64,000 bases of DNA from Clostridium sp. (GTDB lineage Bacteria > Bacillota > Clostridia > Clostridiales > Clostridiaceae). The DNA lies in assembly GCA_015058405.1 (NCBI GenBank), contig SVCL01000056.1, forward strand, positions 1 through 64,000. The letters run 5' to 3'. Positions 26,169 through 35,787 of the stretch are shown here, in pieces. The notes beneath the pieces were generated by a model. The model had not been told where the DNA came from. It ran no database searches and saw only the letters and a program-made list of their open reading frames with translations. Numbering within the stretch: position 1 is the stretch's first letter; each line of letters begins with the position of its first letter. The position numbers were made by a program, and so were the translations under genes.

Positions 26169-27178
26169 ATGAAAAAAATTAAAGATATTATGCCTGGATT
26201 TCTTGTATGTTTTGGAATAGCATTATTATCTAAAGGGATTGCAATGTTTTTACCAAGTCTTGGAGCGGCTACTTTCGCCATTTTTATAGGTATATTATTA
26301 GGAAATACAGTTTTTACTGCAGATATATATAATAAAGGTAGTAAGTTTTCAGAAAGTGAATTATTAGCATATTCAGTAGTACTTATGGGAGCTACCCTAA
26401 ATTTAAGTGATATAGCCTCTGTTGGGGTTAAAGGAGTATTATTTATAGTAATACAAATGATTTTGACAATATCAGTTACATATATTATAGGAAGAAAGCT
26501 TAAGTTTACTAAGAAGTTTTCTCTACTTATGAGCACAGGAAATGCTGTGTGTGGTTCATCTGCTATTGCAGCTGTTGCACCAGTTATTGATTCAGATTCT
26601 AAAGATAGAGCTTTATCAATTACTATGGTTAACATAACTGGTACAATATTAATGTTTGTATTACCTATTCTAGCATCTTTCTTATATAGTAATGAAGTGC
26701 TTAAAACATCAGGTCTTATTGAAGGGATATTTCAATCAGTAGGTCAAGTTATAGCATCAGCTAAATTTATAAATGATAATGTAGTGCAAATGGCAACTAT
26801 ATTTAAGATAATCAGAATAATTTTATTAGTTGTAGTAGTAATTACTTTTTCAAAATTTAATACTACAGAAGGAGATAAGTTATTTTCAAAGAAAGAATCT
26901 ACTGAATTAACGGAAAAATTAAGGTGAGTATTCCTTGGTTTGTAACTGGATTCTTTATAGTAAGTATAATAAATACTTTAGGAGTGATTCCAACTTCAGT
27001 AGCTCATACAGCTAAATTTGTAAGTGGTCAATTTGAAATTATAGCTTTAGCTGCTATAGGGATGAGAGTAAAGTTTAAAGACTTAAAAGAAGAAGGTCCT
27101 AAATCAATGTTATATGGACTTTTAGTAGGAGCATGTCAAGCAATATTTGCTATTACTTTAATTAAGATATTATTTTAG
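26169..27178 (+). pseudogene. yeiH: YeiH-family putative sulfate exporter, frameshifted
   Basis: The first frame (26169-26927, about 252 residues) gives the N-terminal YeiH helices (GILLGNTVFTADIYNKG, NAVCGSSAIAAVAPVI) and stops at TGA. The second frame from about 26917 carries the rest (VSIPWFVTGFFIVSIINTLG to the stop at 27178). One extra A in the run near 26910-26914 would read EKIKVSIPWF and join them into one protein of about 336 residues. It is a recent pseudogene, a phase-variable gene or a base-call error. Confidence 0.8.
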
Positions 27179-27210
27179 TTAATAGGGAAATTTGAATAAG
27201 ATATATAATT

Positions 27211-27257
27211 AATGTATAATACATTCTATAATATAGAAGTATTATACATTTTTTTTT
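27211..27257 (+). terminator. Terminator after yeiH
   Basis: Twelve-base arms at 27211-27222 and 27239-27250 with an inner TTCTA/TAGAA pair are followed by an eight-base T-run. Confidence 0.85.
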
Positions 27258-27270
27258 AGGGGGCAAATTA

Positions 27271-28479
27271 ATGGAAAAAATTAAAATGACTAATCCCATT
27301 GTAGAGATGGATGGGGATGAAATGACAAGAATTGTTTGGAAGTTAATTAAGGATGAACTTTTAAATCCTTATATTGATTTAAAAACAGAGTACTATGATT
27401 TGGGGATAGAAAACAGAGATAAAACTGATGATGAAGTAACAAGAAATGCTGCATTAGCAATAAAAAAACATGGGGTAGGAGTTAAGTGTGCTACAATAAC
27501 TCCAAATGCGGCAAGAGTAGAAGAGTATAATTTGAAAAAGATGTGGAAAAGTCCTAATGGAACTATAAGAGGAATACTTGATGGAACAGTATTTAGAGCT
27601 CCTATAGTTGTTGATTTAGTAGAAAGATGTGTTGCAAATTGGGAAAAACCAATTACTATTGCAAGACATGCTTATGGGGATATATATAGTGCAGCAGAAA
27701 TGAAGATACAAGGAAAAGGTAAATGTGAATTAGTATTTACTGCTGAAGATGGAACTGAAACAAGAGAACTTATACATGATTTTAATGAAGAAGGTATAGT
27801 ACTTGGAATGCACAATAAGTTAAGTTCTATAAAATCTTTTGCAAGATGTTGCTTTAATTATTCTATTGATACTAAGCAAGATTTAATGTTTGCAAGTAAG
27901 GATACTATATCAAAGAAATATGATCATACTTTTAAAGATGTATTTCAAGATTTATATGACAATGAATATAAGAAAAAGTTCGAAGAATTAGGAATAACTT
28001 ATAGATATACTTTAATAGATGATGCTGTATCTAAAATAATTAAGTCTAAGGGAGGTATTCTTTGGGCTTGTAAAAATTATGATGGAGATGTTATGAGTGA
28101 TATGCTAGCTAGCGCTTTTGGATCACTTGCTATGATGACTTCTGTTTTAGTTTCTCCAGAAGGAAATTATGAATTTGAAGCAGCACATGGAACAGTTCAA
28201 GATCAATATTATGATTATAAGAAAGGTTTAAAAACATCTACTAATTCTATAGCTACAATTTTTGCATGGACAGGAGCTTTAAGAAAGAGAGGTGAAATGG
28301 ATAAAAACAATGAACTAGTTAATTTCTCTAAAAAACTAGAAGAAGCTTGTTTAAAAACTGTAGAAAAGGGAATAATAACTGGTGATTTAAAGGCTGTTAC
28401 TAGAAGAGAAGATGTTAGAGTGGTAGATACATTTGAATCAATAAAAGAAATTAAGAAAACTTTAGAAGAGCTTTTATAA
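27271..28479 (+). CDS. icd: NADP-dependent isocitrate dehydrogenase (eukaryote-like type)
   Basis: Oxidative decarboxylation of isocitrate to 2-oxoglutarate in the cytosol, feeding glutamate synthesis. The 402-residue protein opens NPIVEMDGDEMTRIVWKLI and contains KSPNGTIRGILDGTVFR (substrate loop), ITIARHAYGDIYSA, the Asp-rich metal site DDAVSKIIKSKGG and FEAAHGTVQDQYYDYKKG. These mark the homodimeric subfamily shared with eukaryotes, not the E. coli Icd type. An AGGGGGC ribosome site is present. No aconitase or citrate synthase gene is adjacent. Confidence 0.95.
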   Translation: MEKIKMTNPIVEMDGDEMTRIVWKLIKDELLNPYIDLKTEYYDLGIENRDKTDDEVTRNAALAIKKHGVGVKCATITPNAARVEEYNLKKMWKSPNGTIRGILDGTVFRAPIVVDLVERCVANWEKPITIARHAYGDIYSAAEMKIQGKGKCELVFTAEDGTETRELIHDFNEEGIVLGMHNKLSSIKSFARCCFNYSIDTKQDLMFASKDTISKKYDHTFKDVFQDLYDNEYKKKFEELGITYRYTLIDDAVSKIIKSKGGILWACKNYDGDVMSDMLASAFGSLAMMTSVLVSPEGNYEFEAAHGTVQDQYYDYKKGLKTSTNSIATIFAWTGALRKRGEMDKNNELVNFSKKLEEACLKTVEKGIITGDLKAVTRREDVRVVDTFESIKEIKKTLEELL

Positions 28480-28484
28480 AATAA

Positions 28485-28597
28485 GGTAGAGAGATAAAAA
28501 CACAGCTTTGTTGGTAGTCAAAGCCTATAATTATTTATAGCAGTAACCTGCCCTCCTGGGGTTGTCCGTTCTCTTGGAATTTAAGTTTACAGGAGGA
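28485..28597 (+). ncRNA. Probable yjdF riboswitch (azaaromatic-sensing)
   Basis: The leader directly before yjdF is G+C-richer and structured. A closing stem pairs AGAGA (about 28491) with TCTCT (about 28570). Inner stems pair GCTTTG with CAAAGC and CTATAA with TTATAG. A C-rich loop carries CCTGCCCTCCTGGGGTT. CCTCCTG at 28552-28558 is exactly complementary to CAGGAGG at 28590-28596, the ribosome site of yjdF, suggesting translation control. The identity rests on position before yjdF and on structure, not on a covariance search. Confidence 0.7.
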
Positions 28598-28604
28598 GAG
28601 TTAA

Positions 28605-29018
28605 ATGGTAAAAACTAAACTTACAGTATTTTTTGAAGATCCATTTTGGGTAGGAGTATTTGAGGTGGAGGAAGGTGATAAGTATAAAGCTTGTAAATTC
28701 ACCTTTGGTTCTGAACCTAGAGAGGATCAAGTTTACCTTTTAATTTTAAAAAAATTTTATAAACTAAATTTTTCAAAGGCAGAAAATTTAGAGGGTTTAA
28801 GAAAAAAAAAAATAAATCCTAAAAGGATGCAAAGAAAAATAAAAAAGGAAAGAGCTAGTCTTGTAGTAGGGACAAAAGCTCAACTTGCTATAAAAAAACA
28901 ACATGAAGAAAATAAAGTTTTAAAGAAGAAAAGAAAAAAAGAACGAGAAGATATAAAAAAAGATTATATTTTTGAATTGAAAAAAAATAAAAAATTGCAA
29001 AAACATAAAGGACATTAA
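28605..29018 (+). CDS. yjdF: YjdF family protein (DUF2992)
   Basis: The 137-residue protein begins KLTVFFEDPFWVGVFEVEEG, the family hallmark, followed by KACKFTFGSEPREDQVYLLI. A long basic helix follows (NPKRMQRKIKKERA, VGTKAQLAIKKQHEENK), ending KKNKKLQKHKGH. YjdF proteins are linked with the yjdF riboswitch and a proposed role in handling azaaromatic compounds; their biochemical activity is not established. An AGGAGGAG ribosome site lies eight bases before ATG and is the likely switch target. Confidence 0.9.
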   Translation: MVKTKLTVFFEDPFWVGVFEVEEGDKYKACKFTFGSEPREDQVYLLILKKFYKLNFSKAENLEGLRKKKINPKRMQRKIKKERASLVVGTKAQLAIKKQHEENKVLKKKRKKEREDIKKDYIFELKKNKKLQKHKGH

Positions 29019-29036
29019 AAGTTTATCGATTTGCAG

Positions 29037-29076
29037 ATAAAAGAGTTTTACTGAGTTTTTAGTGAAACTCTTTTAT
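29037..29076 (+). terminator. Terminator of yjdF
   Basis: Sixteen-base arms (29037-29052, 29061-29076) pair with one mismatch, followed by GTTTTTG. Confidence 0.85.
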
Positions 29077-29359
29077 GTTTTTGATAAGAAAATTTATTTT
29101 AAATATAATAATTAAAATAAATTCATCATATATAAAATATAAACGTTAAATATACTAGTACCAGCCAATTTAAAATATTGGTATCTGCTATAAAAAATGG
29201 AATAATTTCTATTTACAACGATAAATATATGTTATACAATATTACTGTAAAGATTTTCATTGTAGCATATTAAATGGAAATTGATAAAAGACAAACCTTT
29301 TTTGTAAATGATATCATAAAAATAAATTTACTTAATATAATAAAAATAAGGGGGATATT
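29077..29359. other. AT-rich gap, nothing recognised
   Basis: The region has no supported ORF. A short CCAAT...ATTGG inverted repeat lies at about 29164-29180. AAGGGGG at 29349-29354 is the ribosome site of the next gene. Confidence 0.4.
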
Positions 29360-29671
29360 GTGGGAGATATTATATTTAAGCGTGAATATGAAGAAGCTGA
29401 TAATTTAGCAAAATACAATATTTGTATTAATAATGAAATAGTAAATACTATTGAAAATGGAAGTAGGAAAGTAGTTTCATTAAAGCCAGGTATTTATGAT
29501 ATTTCCGTATCTTATAGAAGGTCAAAAGTAGAAATTAAGCAGGTTGAGATAAAGAAAAATGATACATTAAGATTAACTTGTGGTTCCAATTTAACTGGAT
29601 TAAGGTTATTGTTTAGTTGGTTTTTTGCTTTTGGAAAAAATAATATTTATTTAAAAAAAACAAAAGTTTAG
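29360..29671 (+). CDS. Hypothetical protein with PEGA-like fold and C-terminal hydrophobic segment
   Basis: The 103-residue protein starts at GTG 29360, with AAGGGGG upstream. The centre reads like a small beta-sandwich (SRKVVSLKPGIYDISVSY), reminiscent of PEGA-type surface domains. A hydrophobic segment near residues 82-92 (LRLLFSWFFAF) could insert in the membrane. There is no signal peptide. The function is unknown. It is followed by a gap with an imperfect GATTTTAAA/TTTAAAATC repeat before the PTS gene. Confidence 0.5.
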   Translation: MGDIIFKREYEEADNLAKYNICINNEIVNTIENGSRKVVSLKPGIYDISVSYRRSKVEIKQVEIKKNDTLRLTCGSNLTGLRLLFSWFFAFGKNNIYLKKTKV

Positions 29672-29805
29672 TGATATTTTTAAAAGGTTTAAAATATACA
29701 TATTATGTAAAGTGAACTCGATATGTTAGATTTTAAAACCAATAGAGTATACTATTTGATTTAAAATCTTTCATTATATATTTATAAATTTAAGGGGGAA
29801 AAAAA

Positions 29806-31173
29806 ATGAGTTTCATGGACAAACTATCTGCAACACTTGAAAAATTTTTATTGCCAATAGCTCAAAAGGTTGGTAGTCAAAGACACTTAGTTGCACTAAG
29901 AGACGGATTTATTGCTACTTTAACTGCTTCAATGGCTGGAGCTTTTGCCGTACTTATTAATTGTGTTTTTTTACAAAATGATTCTTTAATTGGGAAATTA
30001 TTAAACAAAATTTCTTTTTGGTCTGATACTGTTCAACCAGTATTAGATGATTATATAATCAATATAGGTTGGGCTGTTCAATTAGGAACATTAAAGATAA
30101 TTGCTCTTTTACTAGTAGTAACAATATCTTATTCCTTAGCAAAATCTTATGATTCAGATCCATTAGCAGCAGCTGTAATTGGACTTGCATCATATATTGC
30201 TTTAGTACCTTCAGGCTTAACTGATAATGTATTTACTTTAAAAGATGGAGAAATGATAGACGGTGTTAGTGATGCACTTTCATTAAATCTATTTGGTTCA
30301 ACAGCTATGTTTGCTACCATAATTACTGCTTTTGTTGCAACTGAAATATTTGTTAGAATAACTAAAAAGGGTTGGGTTGTAAAAATGCCAGACTCAGTTC
30401 CACCAGCAGTTTCAAAGTCTTTCGCAGCTTTAATTCCTGGTTGTTTAACATTAGTTATATTTGGTATTGTATCAGTTATATTTAGATGTGGTATTGGAAA
30501 GGATCTTCCAACTTGGATTTCAGATACTGTTCAACAACCATTAATGGCATTAGGTCAATCACCAGCAACATTTATTTTCTTAGTATTTATTGCTCAATTC
30601 CTATGGTTCTTTGGATTACATGGTATGAATATAGTAGATGGTGTACTAAAACCAATGTATGAACCACCAATGTATGAAAATATTGACTTAGTATCTAAGG
30701 GTTTACCAGCTAAATATGCTTTAACAAGAAACTTTGTTGATGTATATGCAATGCCAGGTGGATCAGGTGGTACATTAGCATTAGTAATTGCATTACTTTT
30801 ATTCTCTAAGAGAGAAGAATCAAGAGAACTTGCTAAGTTAGCAATAGCACCAGGATTCTTCCAAATTAATGAGCCAGTTATATTTGGTTTACCAATTGTA
30901 TTAAATATAACTTACTTTATACCATTTATATTGACTACACCATTATTATTAACAATAGCTTGGGTATTTACCGAGAAGATTCATTTTGCAAATTATATAT
31001 GTCAACAAGTTCCTTGGACTTGTCCACCAGTTATATCAGCATTCTTTGCTACTAATGGTGACTGGAAAGCAATGGTTCTTGCAGCATTATTATTTGTATT
31101 ATCATTATTCATTTGGTCAATATTCGTTATTGCAGCTAATAAGATGGGTAATGGACAAAATCAAGAAGCTTAA
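29806..31173 (+). CDS. PTS EIIC permease, lactose/cellobiose family (CelB-like)
   Basis: This 455-residue membrane component imports a beta-glucoside-type disaccharide with phosphorylation. It opens MSFMDKLSATLEKFLLPIAQKVGSQRHL, typical of CelB-like EIIC, and has about ten helices plus the conserved QFLWFFGLHGMN and FFQINEPVIFGLPIV segments. EIIA and EIIB subunits are absent from the neighbourhood, so they must be supplied from elsewhere. The DUF3284 gene downstream is a common companion of this PTS family. AAGGGGG is its ribosome site. Confidence 0.92.
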   Translation: MSFMDKLSATLEKFLLPIAQKVGSQRHLVALRDGFIATLTASMAGAFAVLINCVFLQNDSLIGKLLNKISFWSDTVQPVLDDYIINIGWAVQLGTLKIIALLLVVTISYSLAKSYDSDPLAAAVIGLASYIALVPSGLTDNVFTLKDGEMIDGVSDALSLNLFGSTAMFATIITAFVATEIFVRITKKGWVVKMPDSVPPAVSKSFAALIPGCLTLVIFGIVSVIFRCGIGKDLPTWISDTVQQPLMALGQSPATFIFLVFIAQFLWFFGLHGMNIVDGVLKPMYEPPMYENIDLVSKGLPAKYALTRNFVDVYAMPGGSGGTLALVIALLLFSKREESRELAKLAIAPGFFQINEPVIFGLPIVLNITYFIPFILTTPLLLTIAWVFTEKIHFANYICQQVPWTCPPVISAFFATNGDWKAMVLAALLFVLSLFIWSIFVIAANKMGNGQNQEA

Positions 31174-31186
31174 TTATAAAGTTATT

Positions 31187-31224
31187 ATAAAAAATGCATA
31201 AGCCTTGGCTTATGCATTTTTTAT
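31187..31224 (+). terminator. Terminator of the PTS EIIC gene
   Basis: Perfect arms 31189-31204 and 31207-31222 contain GCATAAGCC/GGCTTATGC and end in TTTTTT. Confidence 0.9.
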
Positions 31225-31269
31225 AAGTATAATAATAGAAAAAAGTGTAAAAAACGGGAGGTGCCTTAA

Positions 31270-31887
31270 ATGGCTTTTTCAAATTCAGCAGTAATAAATT
31301 ATCCAGTAGAGAAGGTATTTAATGTTTTTATAAGAGCAGCTAAAAAAGATTTTCCAAAGTTTAATGCAGATAATCCTGTTGGTTTAAAAATTTCTAAAAA
31401 GGTAGGTTACTATTCTTCACAAAGTGCAACATTAGAAGTTGAAATAGTAGGATATAAGAAAAATGAACTTTATGCTATAACTAGTACAAGTTCTGATAGA
31501 ATATACTATTCTACTTATAAATTTGAAGTTGTAGGTGAAAATAACACTAGAATTACATTAGAAGAATCAGATAAGAGTAAGGGATTTGTTTCGTATTTAA
31601 ATGTAATAATTCAAACACTTGTGTTTAAGGGCAGAGTTAAGAGGAGATTTACTTATTTTATAGAGAACTTGCAAAGAGAAATAGAAAGATTTGATGAAAA
31701 ACTTGCTAAAACATCTAAGAATAAATCAGATGAAGAGGCAAAAGTTAAAGCTAAGGAAGAAGCTAAAAAAGCGGCTAAGTTAGCTAAAGAAGAAGCATTA
31801 AGACAACAAAAAGCAGCTGAAGAAGCAAGAATAAAAGCTGAAAAGGCTTTAAAAGAAGCAGAAGCTATGGAAGAAGCTCTTAAATAA
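31270..31887 (+). CDS. DUF3284 family protein with helical tail
   Basis: Residues 1-140 match the DUF3284 pattern (FSNSAVINYPVEKVFNVFI, ITLEESDKSKGFVSYLN), which resembles an SRPBCC-type ligand-binding fold. Residues about 150-205 form an Ala/Lys/Glu-rich coiled coil (KAKEEAKKAAKLAKEEALR). DUF3284 genes are often next to cellobiose PTS genes, as here, but a function has not been established. It has its own GGAGGTG ribosome site after the PTS terminator. Confidence 0.8.
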   Translation: MAFSNSAVINYPVEKVFNVFIRAAKKDFPKFNADNPVGLKISKKVGYYSSQSATLEVEIVGYKKNELYAITSTSSDRIYYSTYKFEVVGENNTRITLEESDKSKGFVSYLNVIIQTLVFKGRVKRRFTYFIENLQREIERFDEKLAKTSKNKSDEEAKVKAKEEAKKAAKLAKEEALRQQKAAEEARIKAEKALKEAEAMEEALK

Positions 31888-31934
31888 AAAATTAATATTA
31901 CATTACAGAAGCTATTCTATTGTTAATTTTGTTG

Positions 31935-32020
31935 TTAAAAGGTCTGTATCAAAAGTCTTAAAGTAAAGATATTATAACATCTTTAGTATTTAAGTATTAA
32001 TTTTGATACAGACCTTTTAA
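31935..32020 (+). terminator. Large nested hairpin after the DUF3284 gene
   Basis: Perfect 20-base arms (31935-31954, 32001-32020) enclose inner CTTAAA/TTTAAG and AAAGAT/ATCTTT stems. A T-rich tract follows. It is longer than a usual terminator. Confidence 0.65.
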
Positions 32021-32109
32021 TGTGTATATGTATTTTTTTTCTTGTATAGACCTATATTAAGTAATATAATAATTCCTACAACAAAAGATAAAAAGGAGTG
32101 TTTGCCTTT

Positions 32110-33030
32110 ATGTATAAATTATTAGAAAGTCTTGTAGATAGAAATAAGGTATATGGTAAAGAGGGAGAATTAGCTTCATATATACCAGCGTTATTAGAAG
32201 CAAATCCAGATGATTTAGGAATTGCAGTGGCAGATTTACAAGGTCGCATATATTATGCAGGAGAATATGAAACAAAGTTTACCATTCAAAGTATATCTAA
32301 GGTAGTAAGTCTTATATTAGCTTTAGGAGATAATGGAAGAGAAAATGTTTTTAAAAAAGTAAACGTTGAGCCTACTGGAGATGAATTTAATAGTATAGTA
32401 AATTTAGAAACTAAAAAAGATAAAAAGAGACCTTATAATCCTATGATAAATGCAGGGGCAATAGTTACAACTTCATTAATATATGGAGAGTCAGAGGAAG
32501 ATAAATTTAATAGAATAATGGACTTTTTAAAGAGGGCCACTAATAATCCTGATATAGGTTTTAATGAAGAAGTATATGTATCAGAAAAGGAGACAGGAAA
32601 TAGAAATAGAGCCTTAGCCTATTTTATGAAAAGTAATGGAATGCTAGAAGGAAATATAGATGAAATATTAGATCTATATTTTAGACAATGCTCTATAGAA
32701 GCTACAGCTAAAGATTTAGCTATGTTTGGATCTGTATTAGCTAATGATGGTAGAGCACCTTGGAATGGTGAAAGATTAATTTCAAGAGAAAATTGCAGAA
32801 TAGTAAAGACTATAATGGTTACTTGTGGTATGTATGATGCTTCTGGGGAATTTGCAGTTAGTATTGGTATTCCAGCTAAAAGTGGTGTAGGCGGAGGAAT
32901 ATTAGGTACTGTTCCTAGGTGGGCAGGAATAGGAATTTATGGTCCATCTCTTGATAAGAAAGGAAATAGCATTGCTGGTGCAAAACTTTTAAAAGATTTA
33001 TCAGAAGAATTGGACTTAAGTATATTTTAA
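32110..33030 (+). CDS. glsA: Glutaminase
   Basis: Hydrolyses glutamine to glutamate and ammonia in the cytosol. It has the serine-lyase-like glutaminase pattern: LGIAVADLQGRIYYAGEYE, FTIQSISKVVSLILAL with the active Ser and Lys, PYNPMINAGAIVTTSLI, and the C-terminal KSGVGGGILGTVPRWAGIG. I prefer ATG at 32110 (MYKLLESL). A GTG at 32098 would overlap the AGGAG ribosome site at 32094-32098. It is a single gene, about 307 residues, normal family length. Confidence 0.94.
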   Translation: MYKLLESLVDRNKVYGKEGELASYIPALLEANPDDLGIAVADLQGRIYYAGEYETKFTIQSISKVVSLILALGDNGRENVFKKVNVEPTGDEFNSIVNLETKKDKKRPYNPMINAGAIVTTSLIYGESEEDKFNRIMDFLKRATNNPDIGFNEEVYVSEKETGNRNRALAYFMKSNGMLEGNIDEILDLYFRQCSIEATAKDLAMFGSVLANDGRAPWNGERLISRENCRIVKTIMVTCGMYDASGEFAVSIGIPAKSGVGGGILGTVPRWAGIGIYGPSLDKKGNSIAGAKLLKDLSEELDLSIF

Positions 33031-33168
33031 AAAATATAAAAATATATTATTAAATTTTCATTACAAGATAGATGAATAATGATTTTGGGAAAGAATAATA
33101 GTATAATAAGGTTTGTGATATATGATAGCTTGTCTTAAATAGGCAGGCTATTATTAGAGGAGGAAAAA

Positions 33169-35775
33169 ATGGAAAAAATATTAATATTAGATTCTAATTC
33201 ACTTATGAATAGAGCGTTTTATGCAGTGCCAACATTAACAAATAGCGAAGGAACTAATACTAATGCTATTTATGGTTTTACAAATATGTTGTTAAAGATG
33301 AAGGAAGAATTTAATCCGGATTATATTGTAGCTGCATTTGATAGAAAGGCACCTACATTTAGACATAAGGAATATTCAGACTATAAAGCAGGAAGAAAGA
33401 AAATGCCTCCAGAACTTGGGGAACAATTTCCTATAGTTAAAGAATTATTAGAGTTACTAGCAATAAATATATATGAAATAGATGGATTTGAAGCAGATGA
33501 TATTATAGGAACAGTAGCAAGAATAGCAGAAAAAAATAATATTGAAGCATTTATAGTAACTGGAGATAAAGATGCACTTCAACTTGCTACAGAAAAAACT
33601 AATGTAGTTATTACTAAAAAAGGTGTAACAGAAACTGCAATTTATAATGAAAAATCTTTTATAGATGAATTTGGGGTGACTCCTACACAATTTATTGATG
33701 TAAAAGGTCTTATGGGAGATAAATCAGATAATATCCCAGGTGTTCCAGGTGTAGGGGAAAAGACAGCTTTTAAGTTAATACAAACTTATGGTTCTATAGA
33801 AGAGGTATTAAAAAACATAGATGAAATAAGTGGGAAAAAACTAAAAGAAAACTTAGAAAATAATAAAGAACAAGCTATATTTTCTAAGAAATTAGCTACA
33901 ATTATGACTGAAGTTCCAATAGAAATAGATTTAGAAGAAATAAAGAGTAAAGATAATTATGACAGAGAATCATTAAAGAAATTATTAGTAAAGCTTGGAC
34001 TTAAGAAATTGATAGCTAAGTTATGTGGCGATGTGGAAGAACTAAAAGAAGATAATATAGTTATTGAAGTAGTAGATACTATAGAAAAAATGAAAGAAAC
34101 TATCAGTAAATCAGAAGAGACATCATACATATCATATTCCACATTAAATCAATCTGTTTATTCAAAAATAGAATTAGATAAGATTATATTTGGATATGAT
34201 AAGTTAGTTAAGGAAATTAGAATCAAGGAAATTTTTGAAGACAATAAAGAAGAAGCAATATCTATTTTAAAAGACTTTATGGAAGATGAATCTAAGAAAA
34301 AAGTTATTCATGATGCAAAACTTCTTATAACTGTTTTAGCTAAAGAAGGCATAGAATTAAAAGCTTTAGAATTTGATACAGCAATTGGTGCATATTTAGT
34401 AGATTCCTCAAGGTCAGAATATGGATTAAATATGCTTGCAAATCAGTACTTAGGTGAAGAACCTCAAGGAGAAAAAGAAGAAGTAGAAGTAAAATGCACT
34501 ACATATATGAAAGAATTATATAAAATTATTCATAAAAGAATAATGGATGATGAAATGGAAGAGTTATATTATAAGATAGAATTACCTTTAGTTTATGTAC
34601 TTTCGTATATGGAGAGTGAAGGTTTCACTGTAGATAAAGAAAAGCTTGATGAACTTGCAGTTAAGTTTAAAGAAGAGATAGAAGATACTCAAAAAGAAAT
34701 TTATAAATTAGCAGAAGAAGAGTTTAATATTAATTCTCCAAAGCAGTTAGGAAAAATATTATTTGAAAAATTAGATTTACCTGTTATAAAAAAGACTAAA
34801 ACAGGATATTCAACTAATGCAGAAGTATTAGAAAAATTAGTGGATAAACATCCTATAATAGAAAAAATAATATTCTTTAGACAAATAACAAAATTAAATT
34901 CTACTTATGTAGAAGGATTAAAGAATGTAATAGATTCAGATGGAAAGATACATTCAAGTTTTAATCAAACTGTAACTACTACAGGTAGATTATCAAGTAC
35001 TGAACCTAATCTTCAAAATATACCTGTAAAATATGAAATGGGTAGAGAAATTAGAAAGGTATTTATACCAAAGGAACCAGGAGATTTGTTATTATCTTGT
35101 GATTATTCTCAAATAGAACTTAGAGTTCTTGCTCATATGGCAGGAGATGAGAATATGATTAATGCTTTTAAAGAGCATAGTGATATTCATAGAAAAACAG
35201 CATCAGAAGTATTTAATGTTCCTTTAGATGAGGTGACTTCACTTATGAGAAGTAGAGCTAAAGCGGTTAACTTTGGAATAGTATATGGAATAAGTGATTT
35301 TTCTCTTGCACAAGATTTAAAGATTACAAAAAAAGAAGCAGGAGAATATATGAATATTTATTTTGATAGATATCCAAAAATAAAAAAATACTTAGAGGAT
35401 ATTGTGACAAAGGCTAAAGAAGAGGGGTATGTACTTACTATATTTAATAGAAGAAGATTTATACCAGAAATAAAAGCTTCTAATAAAATAGTAAAGGCCT
35501 TAGGAGAAAGATTGGCTATGAATGCTCCAATTCAAGGTAGTGCAGCAGATATAATAAAAATAGCGATGGTAAATGTATATAATAGATTAAAAAGTGAAGA
35601 ATTAAAAAGTACTTTAATATTACAAGTACACGATGAACTTATATTAAATGTAAAGCCAGATGAAGAGGAAAAAGTAAAAGAATTAGTAAAAGAAGAAATG
35701 GAAAATGCAGTTAATCTACATGTTGCTATGGAGGTAGACGTTAATGAAGGCTTTACTTGGTATGAGGCTAAGTAG
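33169..35775 (+). CDS. polA: DNA polymerase I
   Basis: Replication and repair polymerase of 868 residues. Residues 1-290 are the 5'-3' flap nuclease (DSNSLMNRAFYAVP, GFEADDIIGT, DKSDNIPGVPGVGEKTA). The middle domain (about 300-460) keeps the 3'-5' exonuclease fold, but I do not see the metal-binding DxE of a proofreading enzyme. The C-terminal polymerase has TTGRLSSTEPNLQNIP, SCDYSQIELRVLAH (motif A), RSRAKAVNFGIVYG (motif B) and LQVHDELI (motif C). coaE follows 12 bases later, then a lytic transglycosylase; this run looks like an operon. Confidence 0.97.
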   Translation: MEKILILDSNSLMNRAFYAVPTLTNSEGTNTNAIYGFTNMLLKMKEEFNPDYIVAAFDRKAPTFRHKEYSDYKAGRKKMPPELGEQFPIVKELLELLAINIYEIDGFEADDIIGTVARIAEKNNIEAFIVTGDKDALQLATEKTNVVITKKGVTETAIYNEKSFIDEFGVTPTQFIDVKGLMGDKSDNIPGVPGVGEKTAFKLIQTYGSIEEVLKNIDEISGKKLKENLENNKEQAIFSKKLATIMTEVPIEIDLEEIKSKDNYDRESLKKLLVKLGLKKLIAKLCGDVEELKEDNIVIEVVDTIEKMKETISKSEETSYISYSTLNQSVYSKIELDKIIFGYDKLVKEIRIKEIFEDNKEEAISILKDFMEDESKKKVIHDAKLLITVLAKEGIELKALEFDTAIGAYLVDSSRSEYGLNMLANQYLGEEPQGEKEEVEVKCTTYMKELYKIIHKRIMDDEMEELYYKIELPLVYVLSYMESEGFTVDKEKLDELAVKFKEEIEDTQKEIYKLAEEEFNINSPKQLGKILFEKLDLPVIKKTKTGYSTNAEVLEKLVDKHPIIEKIIFFRQITKLNSTYVEGLKNVIDSDGKIHSSFNQTVTTTGRLSSTEPNLQNIPVKYEMGREIRKVFIPKEPGDLLLSCDYSQIELRVLAHMAGDENMINAFKEHSDIHRKTASEVFNVPLDEVTSLMRSRAKAVNFGIVYGISDFSLAQDLKITKKEAGEYMNIYFDRYPKIKKYLEDIVTKAKEEGYVLTIFNRRRFIPEIKASNKIVKALGERLAMNAPIQGSAADIIKIAMVNVYNRLKSEELKSTLILQVHDELILNVKPDEEEKVKELVKEEMENAVNLHVAMEVDVNEGFTWYEAK

Positions 35776-35787
35776 GGAGGAAGAGTT

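Noticed and set aside
26072..26635. Minus-strand open frame of 187 codons opposite yeiH
   Set aside because: Antisense shadow without a ribosome site; yeiH on the plus strand has clear family motifs.
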